Shown: piece after piece, positions 1 to 13,477 of the stretch | Layout: every line of letters starts with the position of its first letter | How positions within the stretch are numbered: the first letter of the stretch is position 1 | Origin: Serripes groenlandicus | Taxonomy: Eukaryota; Mollusca; Bivalvia; Cardiida; Cardiidae | Assembly (NCBI GenBank): GCA_031761405.1 | Contig: JASEVX010000010.1 | Location: forward strand, 12,167,918-12,231,917 | DNA: 64,000 nucleotides | Direction of reading: 5' to 3' | Position numbers and translations under genes: made by a program | The notes under the pieces: generated by a model | Told to the model about the DNA's origin: nothing | The model's database searches: none | Seen by the model: the letters and a program-made list of their open reading frames with translations, nothing else

Positions 1-404
1 AAACGAGAGCAAATATGTTGGAAAATAAATGAATGAAAGAATTTAAGTCTTTAAAACTTCTTTATTCTGCTGCAGTTTCGGAATAGGTAAAATTGTATAA
101 AAAGAATAAATCAAACAAATATAATTAAACACAAACACTTGTTGTTCAGTTTATACGGTTATACTATATAATATCGTAAGAACGCTTTCATCATTATAAT
201 ACAATAATAAAGAAAGAATACAAACTTCAAAATTGTTGACAGCTAGACATTATATTATATTCACATTAGTTAGCAAAAACTGTCAAGAAGTGAGGAGTAT
301 TGCATACATACAATTCACTTCTTGACAGTTTTTGCATTGAAACAAAATATATTTTTGGTAAAAAATATAGAAATAATTTTTTGTAAAACATATAGAAAGC
401 ATTT

Positions 405-2830
405 TTGGTAGAGCTGCGCATGCGCGGCTTTGCCATAGTTTACATATTGGATTTTGAAGGCACGTGATGTATATGCCGTTCACCGCCAAATAGTGCAAAT
501 TTGTTTGACTAATTAACGAATACTTACAAAAACAAACATGGAGTAATTAAGAAAAAAATTATTCGATTATTCAAGCCTGTCATTTAAAATAACAAGTATT
601 ATTGTAAATATCATATTTGAATGTATATTGTCTCGGAATATTCTTACGCAAATCAACCTAAAATCAGAGAACGCCTCGTATCAAGTTTGAACCCTTTCTT
701 CAACGAAGAACCGTTTGATTGATATTGTTGAGAACGTAATCAATGGTCTTTTAATGCGAATGGCATAGCCTCTTTAAACATATTTTACTGCGTGTATAGT
801 ACCGCACGTAAACGTTCTGCTTGACTCGCATGTGGATTTTCGATACAAGCTCTATATGATGCGAAACCTTCTTTAACATGTAGTTCAATGTCATGATAAA
901 GACAGGGTTTGTTTATCAGAATAGAATTCATGAATATGCATACGGTTAACCAGATTATAAACATAGTAAGCGTTTTGCTAGACTTGCATTTGGCTTTTCA
1001 TATACGTTCTATTTTGATGCGAAAATCAGCTGTAACGCAGTTAAAGGCCATGTTTAAGATGGGTTTCTTTATCTGACCTATTTAAAAAAAGAGCAGAATT
1101 TATGAATATTCATTATCTATGGTGGCCCTGGAAATAAAATAAATTCACTTATTCTAGGTATCCAAATAAAATTACAAAGTTTCTTAATGTGTAAACATCA
1201 TATTTAAGTGTACACAATTATTTAGATATCACTACGCCAATATAGCACTTCACTGCGCAATTACCCTTTGTAAATTGTAACCCTTCCTTCACTCTCGGCA
1301 GAGATGTAAACATCCACTCGCCCGCTAACATAAGCGAGTGGAATACAGCATCGAGCTAGTACAACATTCTAGGCGCTAGTCCATATTCATCATGATAATA
1401 TGCATTGCTGTAGCCTTTTCATTCTCTTTCTCTCAGTCCATCTATCCCTTCGACAAAGTTGCGTGTAGAACATGTGCTCGTTTCTAGTAACAAAGCCCAT
1501 CAAAGTCGTTTTAGTTATGCATTCGTTTTCAAAAGGTCATTTTCCTTTCACATATATACCACAAGCAGGTTTCCGCCAAAACATGAGTTCAATCGACAAT
1601 AAGTCAACGATTAACGATGATTTTTGCATTTTGGATAGGTGCTTTCGACAAGGTCCGCGTCGGAACTCCCGACTTCTAATAAAGAGATTTCATCAAATAA
1701 TTTGAGCGCTTTAAATTACGACGATTGCGAGCAATCTCCTTCGCAAAGTTGTCATTCCTTACACTCACCATACATGAATGGAATGAGTCGATAGTGTTAG
1801 AGAATGGATTGCGAGTTCTAAACGCTTGTTTATAAATCGTTTAGAATACATTGATAGGGAGAACGAATAAGGAACGAATAAATCTTGCAAGAAATCGATC
1901 ATTTCTTTCGGCCAAATTCAGGTAAATGACCCGCGGATATTGGTTGTTACAACATAACTAATTCATCCTTTTAGTCTAAATTTGTATAACACAGTTCCAC
2001 ATTTGATGTTGACAGTTTGTTTGTTATGATTTTGACGCAATTCAAGATTTTGACGCGATTATTTCGTTCATAGAGTTGATTACTAACATATGACTGAGTT
2101 GGTGATGTAAAGAATATTAAAAAGTTAAGTTAAGCTAAAACATGCACAGGCAGGCGTGTGTTTCATTAGGATAAGTGCAACACTCAATTCTCAATCCTGC
2201 TTGACCTTTAACAAATCACAACCCACCCCACAATATAAAAACTCTGCAGCAGACGAATTTAAAAAGAAATCTGAGCAAAGATACAGAAAATCACCTTTAT
2301 TGGAAGTGTAATCATTGAATAAAGTTGAAAACATGTTGCAAAAGAAGAATTTGCTAGTCATGAGCAATTTCTTATTCTGCATCAATGTTTTCAAAAGTAC
2401 GTATGCAGATGGGAAAGGTTATTTTTAATAAGAAACACTTTTTTAAAATGATAGTCAGTTGGCTATAGTATATAATGTCCGTCTCAAATAATAATGACAA
2501 AACAATTTAATTGAAAATATATTTAATCAAAGTTGTGAAAGTATAGTTGTCCCTTTCCGTGCTTTTTCTATGAGAGTTAGCAGCATCAAATCATAGGAAA
2601 AACTTATGGGAAAGAGTTGACAAATAACACATTGACCACAATATCAGATTTAGGCTTTGTTTCTGTCAAACTGCTGAAGAAGACAACGCTGAGACACACA
2701 TTGTGATTAAAAGTTTATTTAAAAAACCGATCGCAATTCTACCTTCAGTACTATCAGTACTTTGATTTCATATTTAGACAGAAATATACTGGAAATAATG
2801 AAATTCGGTCATATCTGTCAATAGCTATAG
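405..2830. repeat. Dispersed segmental duplication, copy 1
   Basis: Matches 6205-8520 in the same order, from GCGCATGCGC to CGATCGCAATTCTACCTTCA. Relative to copy 2 it carries an extra stretch at about 615-1190, flanked on both sides by a GTAAAxATCATATTT string, possibly an insertion. No coding content recognised. Confidence 0.82.
2205..2425. mobile_element. Old family A copy
   Basis: CTCTGCAGCAGACGAATTTA at left, AATTTGCTAGTCATGAGCAA in the centre, GATGGGAAAGGTT at right. Duplicated with its flanks at 7545-7760. Confidence 0.65.
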
Positions 2831-3489
2831 CTATCTTTCTATGCGTCAGTATAAGGACAAAGATATATAGATAGATATTCTTTATTTCCTCCAAATTTGA
2901 AGAGCAAGTACATTTCATATTAAACATTACAAAAGTGAGAACATAAATATATAAGTATAATGTTAAGCAAACTCTAAACCAAATAGTTTCAGGACAAAAC
3001 TTGACTTTTCACGACTAAACTTCACATGCTGAATATCACATAGATCGCAGCATATAAAATGTCTATCACAACGTCAAAATTGACCCTTTCTGCTCTTGGT
3101 AACCTTTTATTATAGGCTATGGTAGCCAGTTGAGCAATGAAGGCACATCTTGGTCTTCTTTTTTTTTTAAATAAATAGACATTTGGCCTTCTTGTTCGAA
3201 ATATTTACATCACGCTGTTAAAACGTTATTTAAATGTAGTGAACTGCATCTGCTTCCTTTAAGTCATGCTTCAAAATCATGCGCGGCGTCTTTGAAGCTT
3301 TGCATTAAATTTCGTCTTCTACATTTATAGTATGATGAAACTCGTTACGACTAGATAACCTTAAGGAGATTGCTCTTTGGACCGTAGGTAGGTGCATTTC
3401 ATGAGTTGACTGTTTAAATAACGAACCAATCCGTCAATGGTAAGGAAATCAAAGCGCTATGTTATATTCTCCTCATGCGAGCATGTCCT
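2831..3489. other. No feature seen
   Basis: AT-rich sequence with stops in all frames; no repeat of this window recognised. Confidence 0.5.
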
Positions 3490-4090
3490 ATACTCTGTCC
3501 ATGATTGCCATCCCCGTCTGAAGCCCAAGTCACACCGACCTCCTGGACCGTCCCGGAGCGTCCCTGACTAACATTTAGCCGATCCGTGGGCAGATCCATG
3601 TTGGATCCGCGTTGTTTCCGGGCTTATCCGGTACAGTCCTGGATGGTCCGTCATGGTCCGGGACCGTTTAAAATTGCCATGGTCATTCAGGACCGTCAGG
3701 GGGGAATTTTTTCTTTCAATCCGGGGTTTTCCGGAACGGTCTCAATATCGACCGTGTTGACTCCAGGAATGTCCATAGTGGCACCGTGTTGATCCTGTGC
3801 GTCCAGGACGGTCCGGTGTCATCATGTTTGACACCGTGTTGGATCCGGGATGGTCCGGGTCTTGCAAGACGGTCCGTGGCACCGCCGTGATGGTATTGGG
3901 GTCAGATCCATATTGGCTCCGTATTGATCCATCTTAATCCGCTGTGGTGCCGTGTTGGGTCCGGGGTGACGATGTTTTGCGACTGTCGAAGGATTCAATT
4001 TCACCCCGGATCACACCGGATCAAGATATCTCCTGATCATGGGTGTTCCGTGTTAATCCGGGGTGCTTCGTTTTGGGTCCGGCTTCGGTG
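3490..4090. repeat. GC-rich degenerate repeat block
   Basis: About 600 bp of GGTCCGGGACCGT- and GGATCCG-like words in irregular order, far richer in GC than the surroundings. Open frames on both strands are composition artefacts. Looks like a decayed minisatellite. Confidence 0.7.
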
Positions 4091-4324
4091 TGACTGTAGC
4101 TCTGTAATTTCTCATTCAGTCCCAAAGTATTTAACTCTTTTCAATAATTATACTTTAATTTAAAGAAATGATCCGTATTTCTGCCTAGGTGTTTTCAAAG
4201 TCGTCTGCTGCAGGTTTGTCGTATGTTGGTAAGGGTTAAAGATGCACACCCATTATATTTTTAGATAAAGATATGCCTTTGTAAACTTATCGAAAACAAC
4301 AATTTATCAGACATTTTTTGAAGC

Positions 4325-4575
4325 TCTCGGTGATGTAGTGGTAAAGCGTGCGCCTCGGGCACGGGAGGTCGCGGGTTCGATCCCCGGTTGGGTCATACCA
4401 AAGACTTGGGAAATAGCAGAAATGGAAGTCCGCCGACCGCCATTTCGTTCAGGGTTGCGGGGTTAGCATTACGACTGACAAATGAACCAGTAGTACTTGA
4501 AACTTACCAAAGAAACGCCGTGATATAACTGAAAAATTGTTGAAAGCGTAGTAAAACACCAAGCAATCAATCAGA
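4325..4575 (+). mobile_element. SINE-1 (tRNA-derived)
   Basis: tRNA-like head with A box (GGTGATGTAGTGGTAAAGCG) and B box (GGTTCGATCCCCGG), a body with GGGTTGCGGGGTTAGCATTAC, and tail GCCGTGATATAACTG...CAATCAATCA. The head could resemble a tRNA hit but the body shows it is a retroposon. It may relate to SINEs described from bivalves; not confirmed. Confidence 0.85.
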
Positions 4576-4696
4576 CATTATTTAACACCATCCATGACTG
4601 AATCGGTAAACAAGATACCCGGATCCCAGAAAACCCCACATGATTTGTTTTCGTGCAGCTCAACCTATTTGCACTCTTAATTAAACCTACCAACAT

Positions 4697-4873
4697 GTTT
4701 GGGGTTTTACGCCGCTTTCAACAATTTTACAATTATATCACGGCGTTTCCTGGGTAAGTTACCAGTACTACTGAACCAAGTATTTAGTATAACGCGGCCG
4801 AGAATCGAACCCGCGACCTCTTGCTTCTGAGGCGCGGACTCTTTATTATTACACCACTACATCTCTGAGGTGG
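4697..4873 (-). mobile_element. SINE-1, internally deleted
   Basis: Minus-oriented tail (GTTTTACGCCGCTTTCAACA) joined to a head with GATCGAACCCGCGACCTC in reverse; the central body is missing. Confidence 0.75.
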
Positions 4874-5739
4874 TCACATTGTTAGTGAAATAGTAGGTCC
4901 GAATTTCCAGATGCGACTTTTTTTCCCAACGATGTTCCCAAAGCGGACGAATCAAACCAGGTATGAGATATGTTACGACGACTCATGTTTGTCAACTAAA
5001 TAACGAATTCATACAACTGTACCGTCTAATTTGTTTATATACGTAAGTGGAACGTGCTACTTAAAACATATCCCTCGCATTCAGCTGGAAAATACAAAGA
5101 TCAATATGTAACCTTTCTTTATATATCCGTTACCCTGGCAACACAATTTTCTTGACAGAATCAGAAAACAAATAATTATGTATAATTTGTATTTTACATT
5201 TTGAGTCGCGATAATGTACCCCCTGGATATGTACATGTATCATCAACTCGGATTAACACTGTTCATGGGCTAAGAAAGAGCATCACATTAGAAGCCTTTA
5301 TGTAAACATTGGGGCAAAAGAACACGTTGCTCATCATGAGTAGTTTTGTCTTCTGTCAAACAGTTTTCAAAATGCGACTGCTGCAGATATTTAAGAATGA
5401 GTCTATATGTTAAGAATAAACTATCTGTTTTTATATGGTGTTTTTCGCCGCTTTCAACAATTGTTCAGTATTTCCTCTGGATTTTCTTGGCAAGAAATAA
5501 AAAAGGAGTAAGATCATATTATGGTGTACTTTTAGAGTCAGTGTATTTTTGTCATTACCATTTTCTAAAAACCATCAGGATTGTTTAAGCGAAAGATGCG
5601 AGTAGAGGGTGAATTTAGAAAATTATGATACGTCTGGAACGACTTGCAGGCTGTTTCATGACTACAGAAGGTCGGTTTTAGTGTGACGTAAATCCTAGCT
5701 TGTAATGCGTGATCGAAAAACGTCGACCGACCTTGTAAA

Positions 5740-5970
5740 TTAACCCTTTCCCTCCCATAGACGCTTTCTGATGCCTCTGCAGCAGACGGCAATTTGAAAA
5801 CATAGTGACAAAAGAAGAAATTGCTCAAAACGAGCAATTTCTCCTTTTGTCACAATGTTTTCCACTTTTAGTCATAGGTTATCCATTTAATTAAAGAGAT
5901 TTTTTTATTTTTTGACAAAATAGCTTCAAAGTCGTCTGCTGCAGAAGTGTCGTATGAGGGAAAGGGTTAA
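5740..5970. mobile_element. Family A foldback MITE (TTAA-CCCTTTCC), full copy
   Basis: Reference copy. Ends TTAACCCTTTCCC and GGGAAAGGGTTAA are inverted repeats. Subterminal TCTGCAGCAGACG and CGTCTGCTGCAGA are a second inverted pair, and the centre is a palindrome (GAAATTGCTCAAAACGAGCA then AATTTCTCC). About 230 bp, no coding capacity. TTAA at both ends followed by CCCT resembles piggyBac-type termini and target sites; that assignment is inference. Confidence 0.88.
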
Positions 5971-6999
5971 CGCTACCTGCCTTGAGCTAAAGACGACATT
6001 CGTATTGCAATTATCTATAGCAACCGCACTTACTCATTTTCTGCATACATGACCATGCAATGAAATACCACCTGTGAACAAAGACCATGTGGTTCTCCTA
6101 CCATGGGTGGGTGATCTTTAAACACAGATTTGCCTGTATTTGGATATAAATATGTATTCGACTTTCCATTTTGAGGGCAATGTCTGACGCAGGAGAGCCA
6201 AACTCAATTTTTGGTAGACTTGCGCATGCGCAGAGGCTGCCATAGTCATAGTGAGATTGAAGTCACGTGATGTATATGCCCTTCACCACCAACAATTAAG
6301 TGCAATTTTTGGTTTGACTAATTTACGAATGCTCACAAAAGCAAACATAGAGTAACGAAAAAAAATCCGATTATTCAAGCTTATAATAGAAAATAAAAAG
6401 TCTTGTAAGTGTAAATATCATATTTAAAGTGTACACAATTATTTAGATATCACTACGCCAATATAGCACTGCACCGCGCAATTACCCTTTGTAAATTGTA
6501 ACCCTTTTTTCCCTCTCGGCAGAGATGTAAACATCCACTCACCCGCTAGCATAAGCGAGTGGAATGAAGGATCGGCTAGTACGAAATTCTAGGCGCTAGT
6601 CCATACATATTCGTTCATGTCCTTATTCATAAAGATAGTATGCATTGCTAAGCCTTTTCTTTCTTTTTCTCTCAGTCCATCTATTCCTTCGACAACGATT
6701 AACGATGACTTGCATTTTGGATAGGTGCTTTCGACAAGGTCCGCGTCTAAAGAAACAAATTTCATCAAATGATTTGAGCGCTTTAAATCACTTGTTTATA
6801 AAGCGTTTAGAATACTTTGATTATAATAGGCAGAACGAATAACGAATGAATCTTGCAAGAAATCGATCATTTCTTTCGGCCAAAATCAGGTAAATGACCC
6901 GCGGTCTTGCAGTTACAAGAGCGAACCTTGTATATCTATATACTGATTATATATATTAAGCAAAAGGTTCTCAGTCATTCCCCCCACCATTCTCTCACT

Positions 7000-7270
<271 letters not shown>

Positions 7271-8633
7271 GTTGTTACAACATAACTGATTCATTCTCTT
7301 ATTCTAAATTTGTATTACACAGTTCAAAATTAGATTTTGACAGTTTGTTCGTTATGATTTTGACGCGATTCAAGATTTTGACGCGATTATTTCGTTCATA
7401 GAGTTGATTACTAACAGATGACTAAGTTGATGATGGAAAGAACATTAACAAGTTAAGTTAAGCTAAAACATGCACAGGCAGGCGAGTGTTTCATTAGGAT
7501 AAGTGCAACACTCAATTCCCAATCCTGCTTGCCCTTTAACAAATCACAACCCACCCACAATATAAAAACTCTGCAGCAGACGAATTAAAAAAAATCTGAG
7601 CAAAGATACAGAAAATCACATTTATTGGAAGTGTAATCATTGAATATAGTTGAAAACATTGTTGCAAAAGGAGAAAGCTTGTTATGAGCAATTCCTTCTT
7701 CTGCATCAATGTTTTCAAAAGTCGTCGGCTGCAATTACGTATGCAAGTGGGAAAGGTTTAAATAAGAAACACTTTTTCAAATGATAGTCAGTTGGCTATT
7801 CTAGTATATAATGTCCGTCTTAAATAATAATGACAAAACTTTCAAAAAACAAGAAAAAGATTTTTTACAATTTAATTGAAAACATATTTAATCAAAGTTG
7901 GGAAAGTTGTCCCTTTCCGTGCTTTTTTTATGAGAGTTCAAATCACAAGCAAAACTTATGGCACAGAGTTGACAAATAACACATTGACACAATTTCAGAT
8001 TTAGGCTTTGTTTCTGTCAAACTGCTGAAGAAGACAACACTGAGACACACATTTTGATTAAAAGTTTATTTAAAAAAAGGAATAATTTTATTTATGATAA
8101 ACAACATTACAATGATGGTGTAGAAAATACATGTCAACAATACATTTTTCAATTTGTACATTCATTGCACAGACCAAATCTTAGCAAGTTTGAAATTATG
8201 GACCTCTCAGCACATTTTTTTCTCAATTCATTACTTCTTGGCAGGATTTTACTGCTAAAATTGATGATTTTTTTTTTTTTTTTTGCCGGATTGCTTTAGC
8301 AATTCCGGTCTATAGATTGGCGATGTCTGTCTCTCCGTCTGTCTGTTCGTCAACATTTTGGTTAAAGTTTCAGGTTGAGGCAAAATCTCAGCACTGGAAA
8401 GGGTTACACACTTGAAACTTTGCCTGAAGGTAACCGGTAAAATAAATATTCATATATGCACTTCTGTATCTCTTCTTAAACGATCGCAATTCTACCTTCA
8501 GTACTTTGTACTTTGATTTGTATTTGAGCTTGAGACAGAAATTGACGTCTGACATGCTAGAGGTCAGACATTCCCCTCTATGAGATGCGTCTATCGATTT
8601 CGTGGCTAAATACCAATACAACTTTAACCCTTT

Positions 8634-8854
8634 CCCACATACATACACTTTCTGTAGCATATGCAGCAGACGACTTTTGACAAAACAGTTTGACAAAAGG
8701 AGAAATTGCCCAAAACGAGCATTATCACCTTTTGCCACTATGTTTTCAACTTTTTTCAGTAATTTTACTTTTATTTATAGAGAATTTCCATGTTTTTGCA
8801 CGAATGTCTTCAAAGTCGTCTGCTGCCGATTTGTTGTATGTGGGAAAGGGTTAA
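8634..8854. mobile_element. Family A copy
   Basis: Both TTAA ends kept; 221 bp; central palindrome partly decayed (CCCAAAACGAGCATTATCACC). Confidence 0.82.
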
Positions 8855-8963
8855 TTGATGTCAAAACGGAGTTTCATAAACGTCGTCTGCTGCAGATTCG
8901 TTGTATCTGATGGTTAAAATGCAAACTCTCTTGACACAAGGTTTACAACTGGATTCAATAATT

Positions 8964-9215
8964 GAGCCGTCCAGCAAGAAAACCAACATTGTGGATTCTG
9001 ATCGACCCGGATCAGCCTAAGCATGCCGCGCAGGCTAACCCGAGCAAACCCGGGAGAGACACTTTTGGCCTCCTGTAGATTTTTCTGTTTCCGGAATCAT
9101 TACTCTATACCTATATCCCCCTGAGACGGAATGGGTCGGTCTGGATCAGTCTGCGCGGACTGCGCAGGCTGATCTGGGTCGATATATTACGCAAAGACCA
9201 TAATGTTGGTTCAAT
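8964..9215. mobile_element. Family C copy
   Basis: GAGCCGTCCAGCAAGAAAACC to AATGTTGGTTCAATTGTG; inner palindromes CATGCCGCGCAGGC and GCGCGGACTGCGCAGGC kept. Confidence 0.8.
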
Positions 9216-9602
9216 TGTGCTTTTCAATTTTTAGGGATTTTCAGTAGTATTGCCTAAAAGATTTTAAATTCGTCTTCTGCATATTTGTTGTATTCGGGAA
9301 CGGGTTAGATATTTAAAACATTTATGATTCTTTTCCACGTGATAAACCCTACATCACGATGTTAACAGCTATATATGTTACATACATCTTCACTTCTAGC
9401 TAAGCACGATACATTGGAAACACGTTAACACAGTTTGTTCTAAATCACATATTATATTTTACTGTGATCTTTGCTCGAAAATCTACATTAGCCACAACAA
9501 TTATTGAGTGCCTTTTACATTGTGTTTACCATTAAGATGCTGTTTATGAATATTGACCGGTTATGTACAAATCAAATTAATAATAAATAGACAATACGCT
9601 TC

Positions 9603-9897
9603 ATACTTAACGCCGTTTTCAACATTTGTTCAGTCATATCACGGCGACCGGTTTACCTACCAATGTTCTTCCTGGTTTTCTCTCACACCAGTACTCCACA
9701 CAATTGGTCCTTCCAAACAACTGGCTACTTTTTCCACATAGACTGTTAACCCGTTAGTGGAAGACGCTTGACCCTTGTCGCTTTTTTTTTTTTTATCAAA
9801 CGTCGGAAAGAATGTTGACCGAGCTTGGGTTCGAACTCACAATCCCTGGATTGACGACCTGCGTCGCTACTGACTGAGCTACTTTTGCTCGGCTCAT
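9603..9897 (-). mobile_element. SINE-2 (tRNA-derived)
   Basis: Reverse-oriented: tail AACGCCGTTTTCAACATTTG, body CACACCAGTACTCCACACAA, head with GGTTCGAACTCACAATCCC and TGACTGAGCTA. The tail matches SINE-1 although head and body differ. Confidence 0.83.
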
Positions 9898-9949
9898 ACT
9901 TATACAAGTCGGGCAACAATGCTAGAACAGATCGCAAATTCATGTTATA

Positions 9950-10927
9950 GACCGACAGACATATACATATACCTTATTTCCAAACAAGATTAAATAGTAA
10001 CAAAATAGTAACATAATGGTATATACATACTTTATTCTAAATTCATTATTTGACAGTCAAACCCTATGTTGTGGGTACTCAAAAGAATCGTCTCAGTGAC
10101 TCTTAAAAACAGTAAACATTTCAGAGACCTATTTATACATATAGGCCTGATTTCTGTAAATCTGTTTTATACAACTTCTGAAAACATTGTGGATTATTGA
10201 GGAAATCCTGTTTAGCAGTCCACCTTTAATATTTGTATATATTTTAAGAATCGTCCGTGTAGACATTTTGTACGATATTGTTAAGGACTATGTCATGGCC
10301 GAAATAAGAAAATGAGTGGGTGGGGTATACAAGTTAATATTGTCAAAACGTGGAGGACTTTGGGCCATGTTACTATTATAACCTGGTCAGATAATCTTTT
10401 TTAAATGTATCTGAATGAAAGAAAATAATTGAAAGGGTTAGGTTAGTAATTTATATGCAAATTAAGTGACCATTTTTCGACTCAGCTTTGCACATTTATA
10501 AGTTAGTTATCTAATATATAAATAAAATACCTGTAATAGTTAGGTTAAGTATCATTGTAGATGCAACGAGCCTTCAATGTCCAAGTAAATGCCTATATGT
10601 CTTCCAGAGAACTGAATTTGTAGTTTTCTGTATGAGACAAACTGCTATGAAGACGTTCTAACATTCCATTCTTCTGTAGAGTAGTTACGAACCATGTTTC
10701 CAAGAATATCTACTAGGATAATCAGTGCTTTAGGAATAACAACAGATTTATAGATAATATAGCTAGTTAAGGGATTAGGCCCATTTACGTGCAGCCCTTC
10801 CTTGATAACCCCTTATTTTCCTATCAATATGTTTAGTAAGTATCGACTAGTCTGCATATGTATTATATATATATATGTATGTACTATTCCCAAATGATTA
10901 TATTCCTCTTTTTCATAAATAATTTCA
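9950..10927. other. No feature seen
   Basis: AT-rich, no open frame above about 50 codons, no inverted repeats recognised. Confidence 0.5.
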
Positions 10928-11175
10928 TTACCTATGACCCATGACCCATGAACGAGAAATGCGTTTATATGCATGCTTTGACTCATTAAAAGTGGCAACT
11001 GCACACTTGTTGGAGTTATACTGGTATGTCCATGAACACGAGTATTTGTAACACATATCAATTATAGTTTTTAAAGATGTATTGGATGAAGAGAGAAGGG
11101 CCGTGTCGTCTGCAAAAGACGGGGCACACACATGGAGCCCTTCAAAATGAAATCCTAAAAGAGTTTTTCGAATAA
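10928..11175 (-). pseudogene. Non-LTR retrotransposon RT fragment (FADD motif)
   Basis: The minus-strand frame reads GLHVCAPSFADDTALLSSS, then TIIDMCYKYSCSWTYQYNSNK. This is the catalytic A/D-D box of LINE reverse transcriptases with the usual following helix (SCxWxxxxNxxK). Only about 75 residues survive; flanks are broken by stops. Confidence 0.75.
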
Positions 11176-11286
11176 CTACCTGTCATTCTCTTTAGAAAAT
11201 CTTACACTTTCATGAAGAATAACGGATGTCAAAGGACTACCCATATTGGACAGAAACCGACCCTGGAGAGGATGTAACGGTTTATA

Positions 11287-11893
11287 CACATCTCCTTTAA
11301 TGATGACCTTGCTTTAATGATGACATTGCTTTTAAGCAGTGTATGCTACATAGGTTGAAATCGTCGTTCTGCCTTTGTTTTGTGTCAGAAATGATAAAAC
11401 ATGTAATGAAAAACCGTAATTCTAGTTAACAATTTGATTCGAAATATACATATAGGTTTCACAGAAGTTTAATCCTTAATTAGGGCTAAAGCAAATATAA
11501 AGTCTTGCCAAGAAAAATTATCGGTTGTTATATTTGTATTCCGTCATGTTGCTGTTTATAAGAGAAAACAATCGACAGATTTTTGAGAATTTAAAGACAA
11601 AAAAAGAATTGCACTTAAATGATGTTTTTTTTCCATCGAGTTATAGCTCCTCTTTTTTCAATGGCCCGTATATCTTATACTTATATAGCAAGAACGATCA
11701 AAGTCATGTTTTCTTAAAGTCTATTGTATGTTCTTTGATTCCCTATAGTCAAATGTTGTTTTAACAACTGAAATGACTTCTGTGACATCTCAAACAATAA
11801 GGCGAACTGAATACGGTCGTCTTAAGATACTTTCGCCTTAATGTATGTTTTTTTAGCACGGATGTTCGCCTTAATGTAGGATCCATACTTCTA
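11287..11893. repeat. Duplicated noncoding block, copy 1
   Basis: About 600 bp nearly matching 14375-14975, starting CACATCTCCTTTAATGATGA and ending ATGTAGGATCCATACTT. It ends in an AAGGCGAACTGAATACG region that is partly self-complementary. No coding content seen. Confidence 0.85.
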
Positions 11894-11987
11894 ATATAAA
11901 AGAGAATTACAATTATATTTAGGTAATGTTTAGTAAGATTAATTCCTAAACGTTTAAATTAGCAAATTATATTTTAGTTAGTACATA

Positions 11988-12955
11988 ATGGCCCTGTCAC
12001 ACTATTGCGTATCTCAATACAATAATGCTGCAATGTGGAAAGACTGCAGCTTATATTATAGGTTATTGACCCTGTACTGTGAAATGATCGTCGGACCGAG
12101 TTCTTTGGTTGACGTTGCCGAGCTTGCGAGGCTACGTTCGCCAAAGAACGAGATCCAACGATGATTTCACAGTACAGGGTCAATAACCTTTTTATTGCAT
12201 ACTTTCATATTGTAAACTATTTGCATTACGTTGTGGAGCTTTTTTTTATTATCTAGAATTGATAAATCTGCTTCCGAATTAGAAACAAACTGTTTGTTTA
12301 CATAAGTAGTAATTTTTGTGCAAATGCCGTTTGAATTATAACGGTGACGTAATTATTTTAAATGACGTCATGCACGTGCATAACCAACATTTTAGACGCG
12401 CGTTTTAGACTGTTTTCATGTCAAAAACGTACTTTTAGCATGAGACAGTAAGAAATTGTCCATGATCAATATATGAGAATTTAACATTACAAAGTCCCGT
12501 GAGGTTTAACAATGATATTTAGTTCAGCTGTTTGTTAACATAACAAAAGTAGTCCCTAGCATGTTAATTATGCAGAATTTTCGCACGTCCTTATCTACGG
12601 TCATGATCACTCCTTGACAGCGGTCATGATCGAAAGATCATGACCACTTTCTTCAATGCAAAGTAAACGGGACAATATGAAAGTATGCAATAAGGGCACT
12701 TTCTCACGAGCGGGACGCTGGACATGCGCAGTTCGTACGCTACTCATTCGCTAGCCATACGCAGACTACGCTTGTGATACGCTAGACATACGCTGGCAAT
12801 ACGCTACTCATACGCTATTCATAGGTTCAATACGATAAGTATACAAACAATTCTGTATTTTCCAGGGCTTTTTGTGCGTATCGAAATTAATTTATGAATT
12901 TCCATACGCAACTAATACGTTTCTGTCATACGCAACAGTGTGACTAGGACATTAC
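11988..12955. mobile_element. Nested inverted-repeat DNA elements
   Basis: Outer inverted repeat: CCTGTCACACTATTGCGTAT at 11992 against ATACGCAACAGTGTGACTAGG near 12932. Inside are a 130-bp hairpin (12060-12190, arms GGTTATTGACCCTGTACTGT and complement) and a 505-bp element with 22-bp ends (TTATTGCATACTTTCATATT at 12193 and its complement at about 12675). No transposase reading frame seen; all look non-autonomous. Confidence 0.75.
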
Positions 12956-13275
12956 ACTACATTATTCTCTATACTCGGATGCCTTTGAAATATAATTTGC
13001 AATATTAATTTATACGTTTTTACTTTTTGAAGATAATAAGTTTATAAATCCTGTACGTATGTTTCTATAGCTCGAAATAACAAGAAGATAATGATATTCA
13101 GCTCCTACGTGTTGTCAACAAAAAATACATATTACCTCTGACTGTGTTGTGTTGTAGCATGCCTGTGGAATGGTAAACACAGATTGGTCCTTGATGCCAT
13201 CCGGGTATCCGAAGTAGCCAATGTTCATCAGCGTGTACACTGAAATGCAAAGGGTTGATAAACAACATTATGCAG
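12840..13275. repeat. Duplicated block, copy 1 (with orphan exon)
   Basis: Matches 13805-14255 over about 440 bp, from TTCTGTATTTTC through the orphan exon to AGGGTTGATAAACAACATT. The block begins inside the right end of an inverted-repeat element, so duplication came after that insertion. Confidence 0.85.
13136..13239 (-). CDS. Orphan exon, open reading frame, function unknown
   Basis: A 104-bp minus-strand block with acceptor GCATTTCAG and donor GTAATA. In one frame it reads YTLMNIGYFGYPDGIKDQSV then FTIPQACYNTTQSE, containing a Cys and an NTT sequon, which suggests a secreted or luminal segment. I do not recognise the family. No partner exon was found within the window; it could belong to a gene continuing left or be a stray duplicated exon. 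Confidence 0.5.
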
Positions 13276-13477
13276 ATGGCCTTTTAACACCTCTGTATCA
13301 GACTACTTTTGAAAATAGTGTAAGAAAGCGAAAACTTGCTCCTGATAGGCATTTTCTCTTTTTCTTCTATACTGGTGTATACTCTACCTCAACACTCATC
13401 CTGTTGTTTATTTAAACTTTTGGTTGGAAGGTTGGCGTGCGCGGATAGGCAATACGTTTGTTGTTTTGAGGTTTTAC

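Noticed and set aside
3586..4163. Open frames on both strands
   Set aside because: Caused by low stop-codon frequency in the GC-rich repeat block.
4325..4395. Possible tRNA gene (also heads at 22888, 31526, 40920, 43500)
   Set aside because: A and B boxes are present, but each is followed by the same SINE body and the cloverleaf is damaged.
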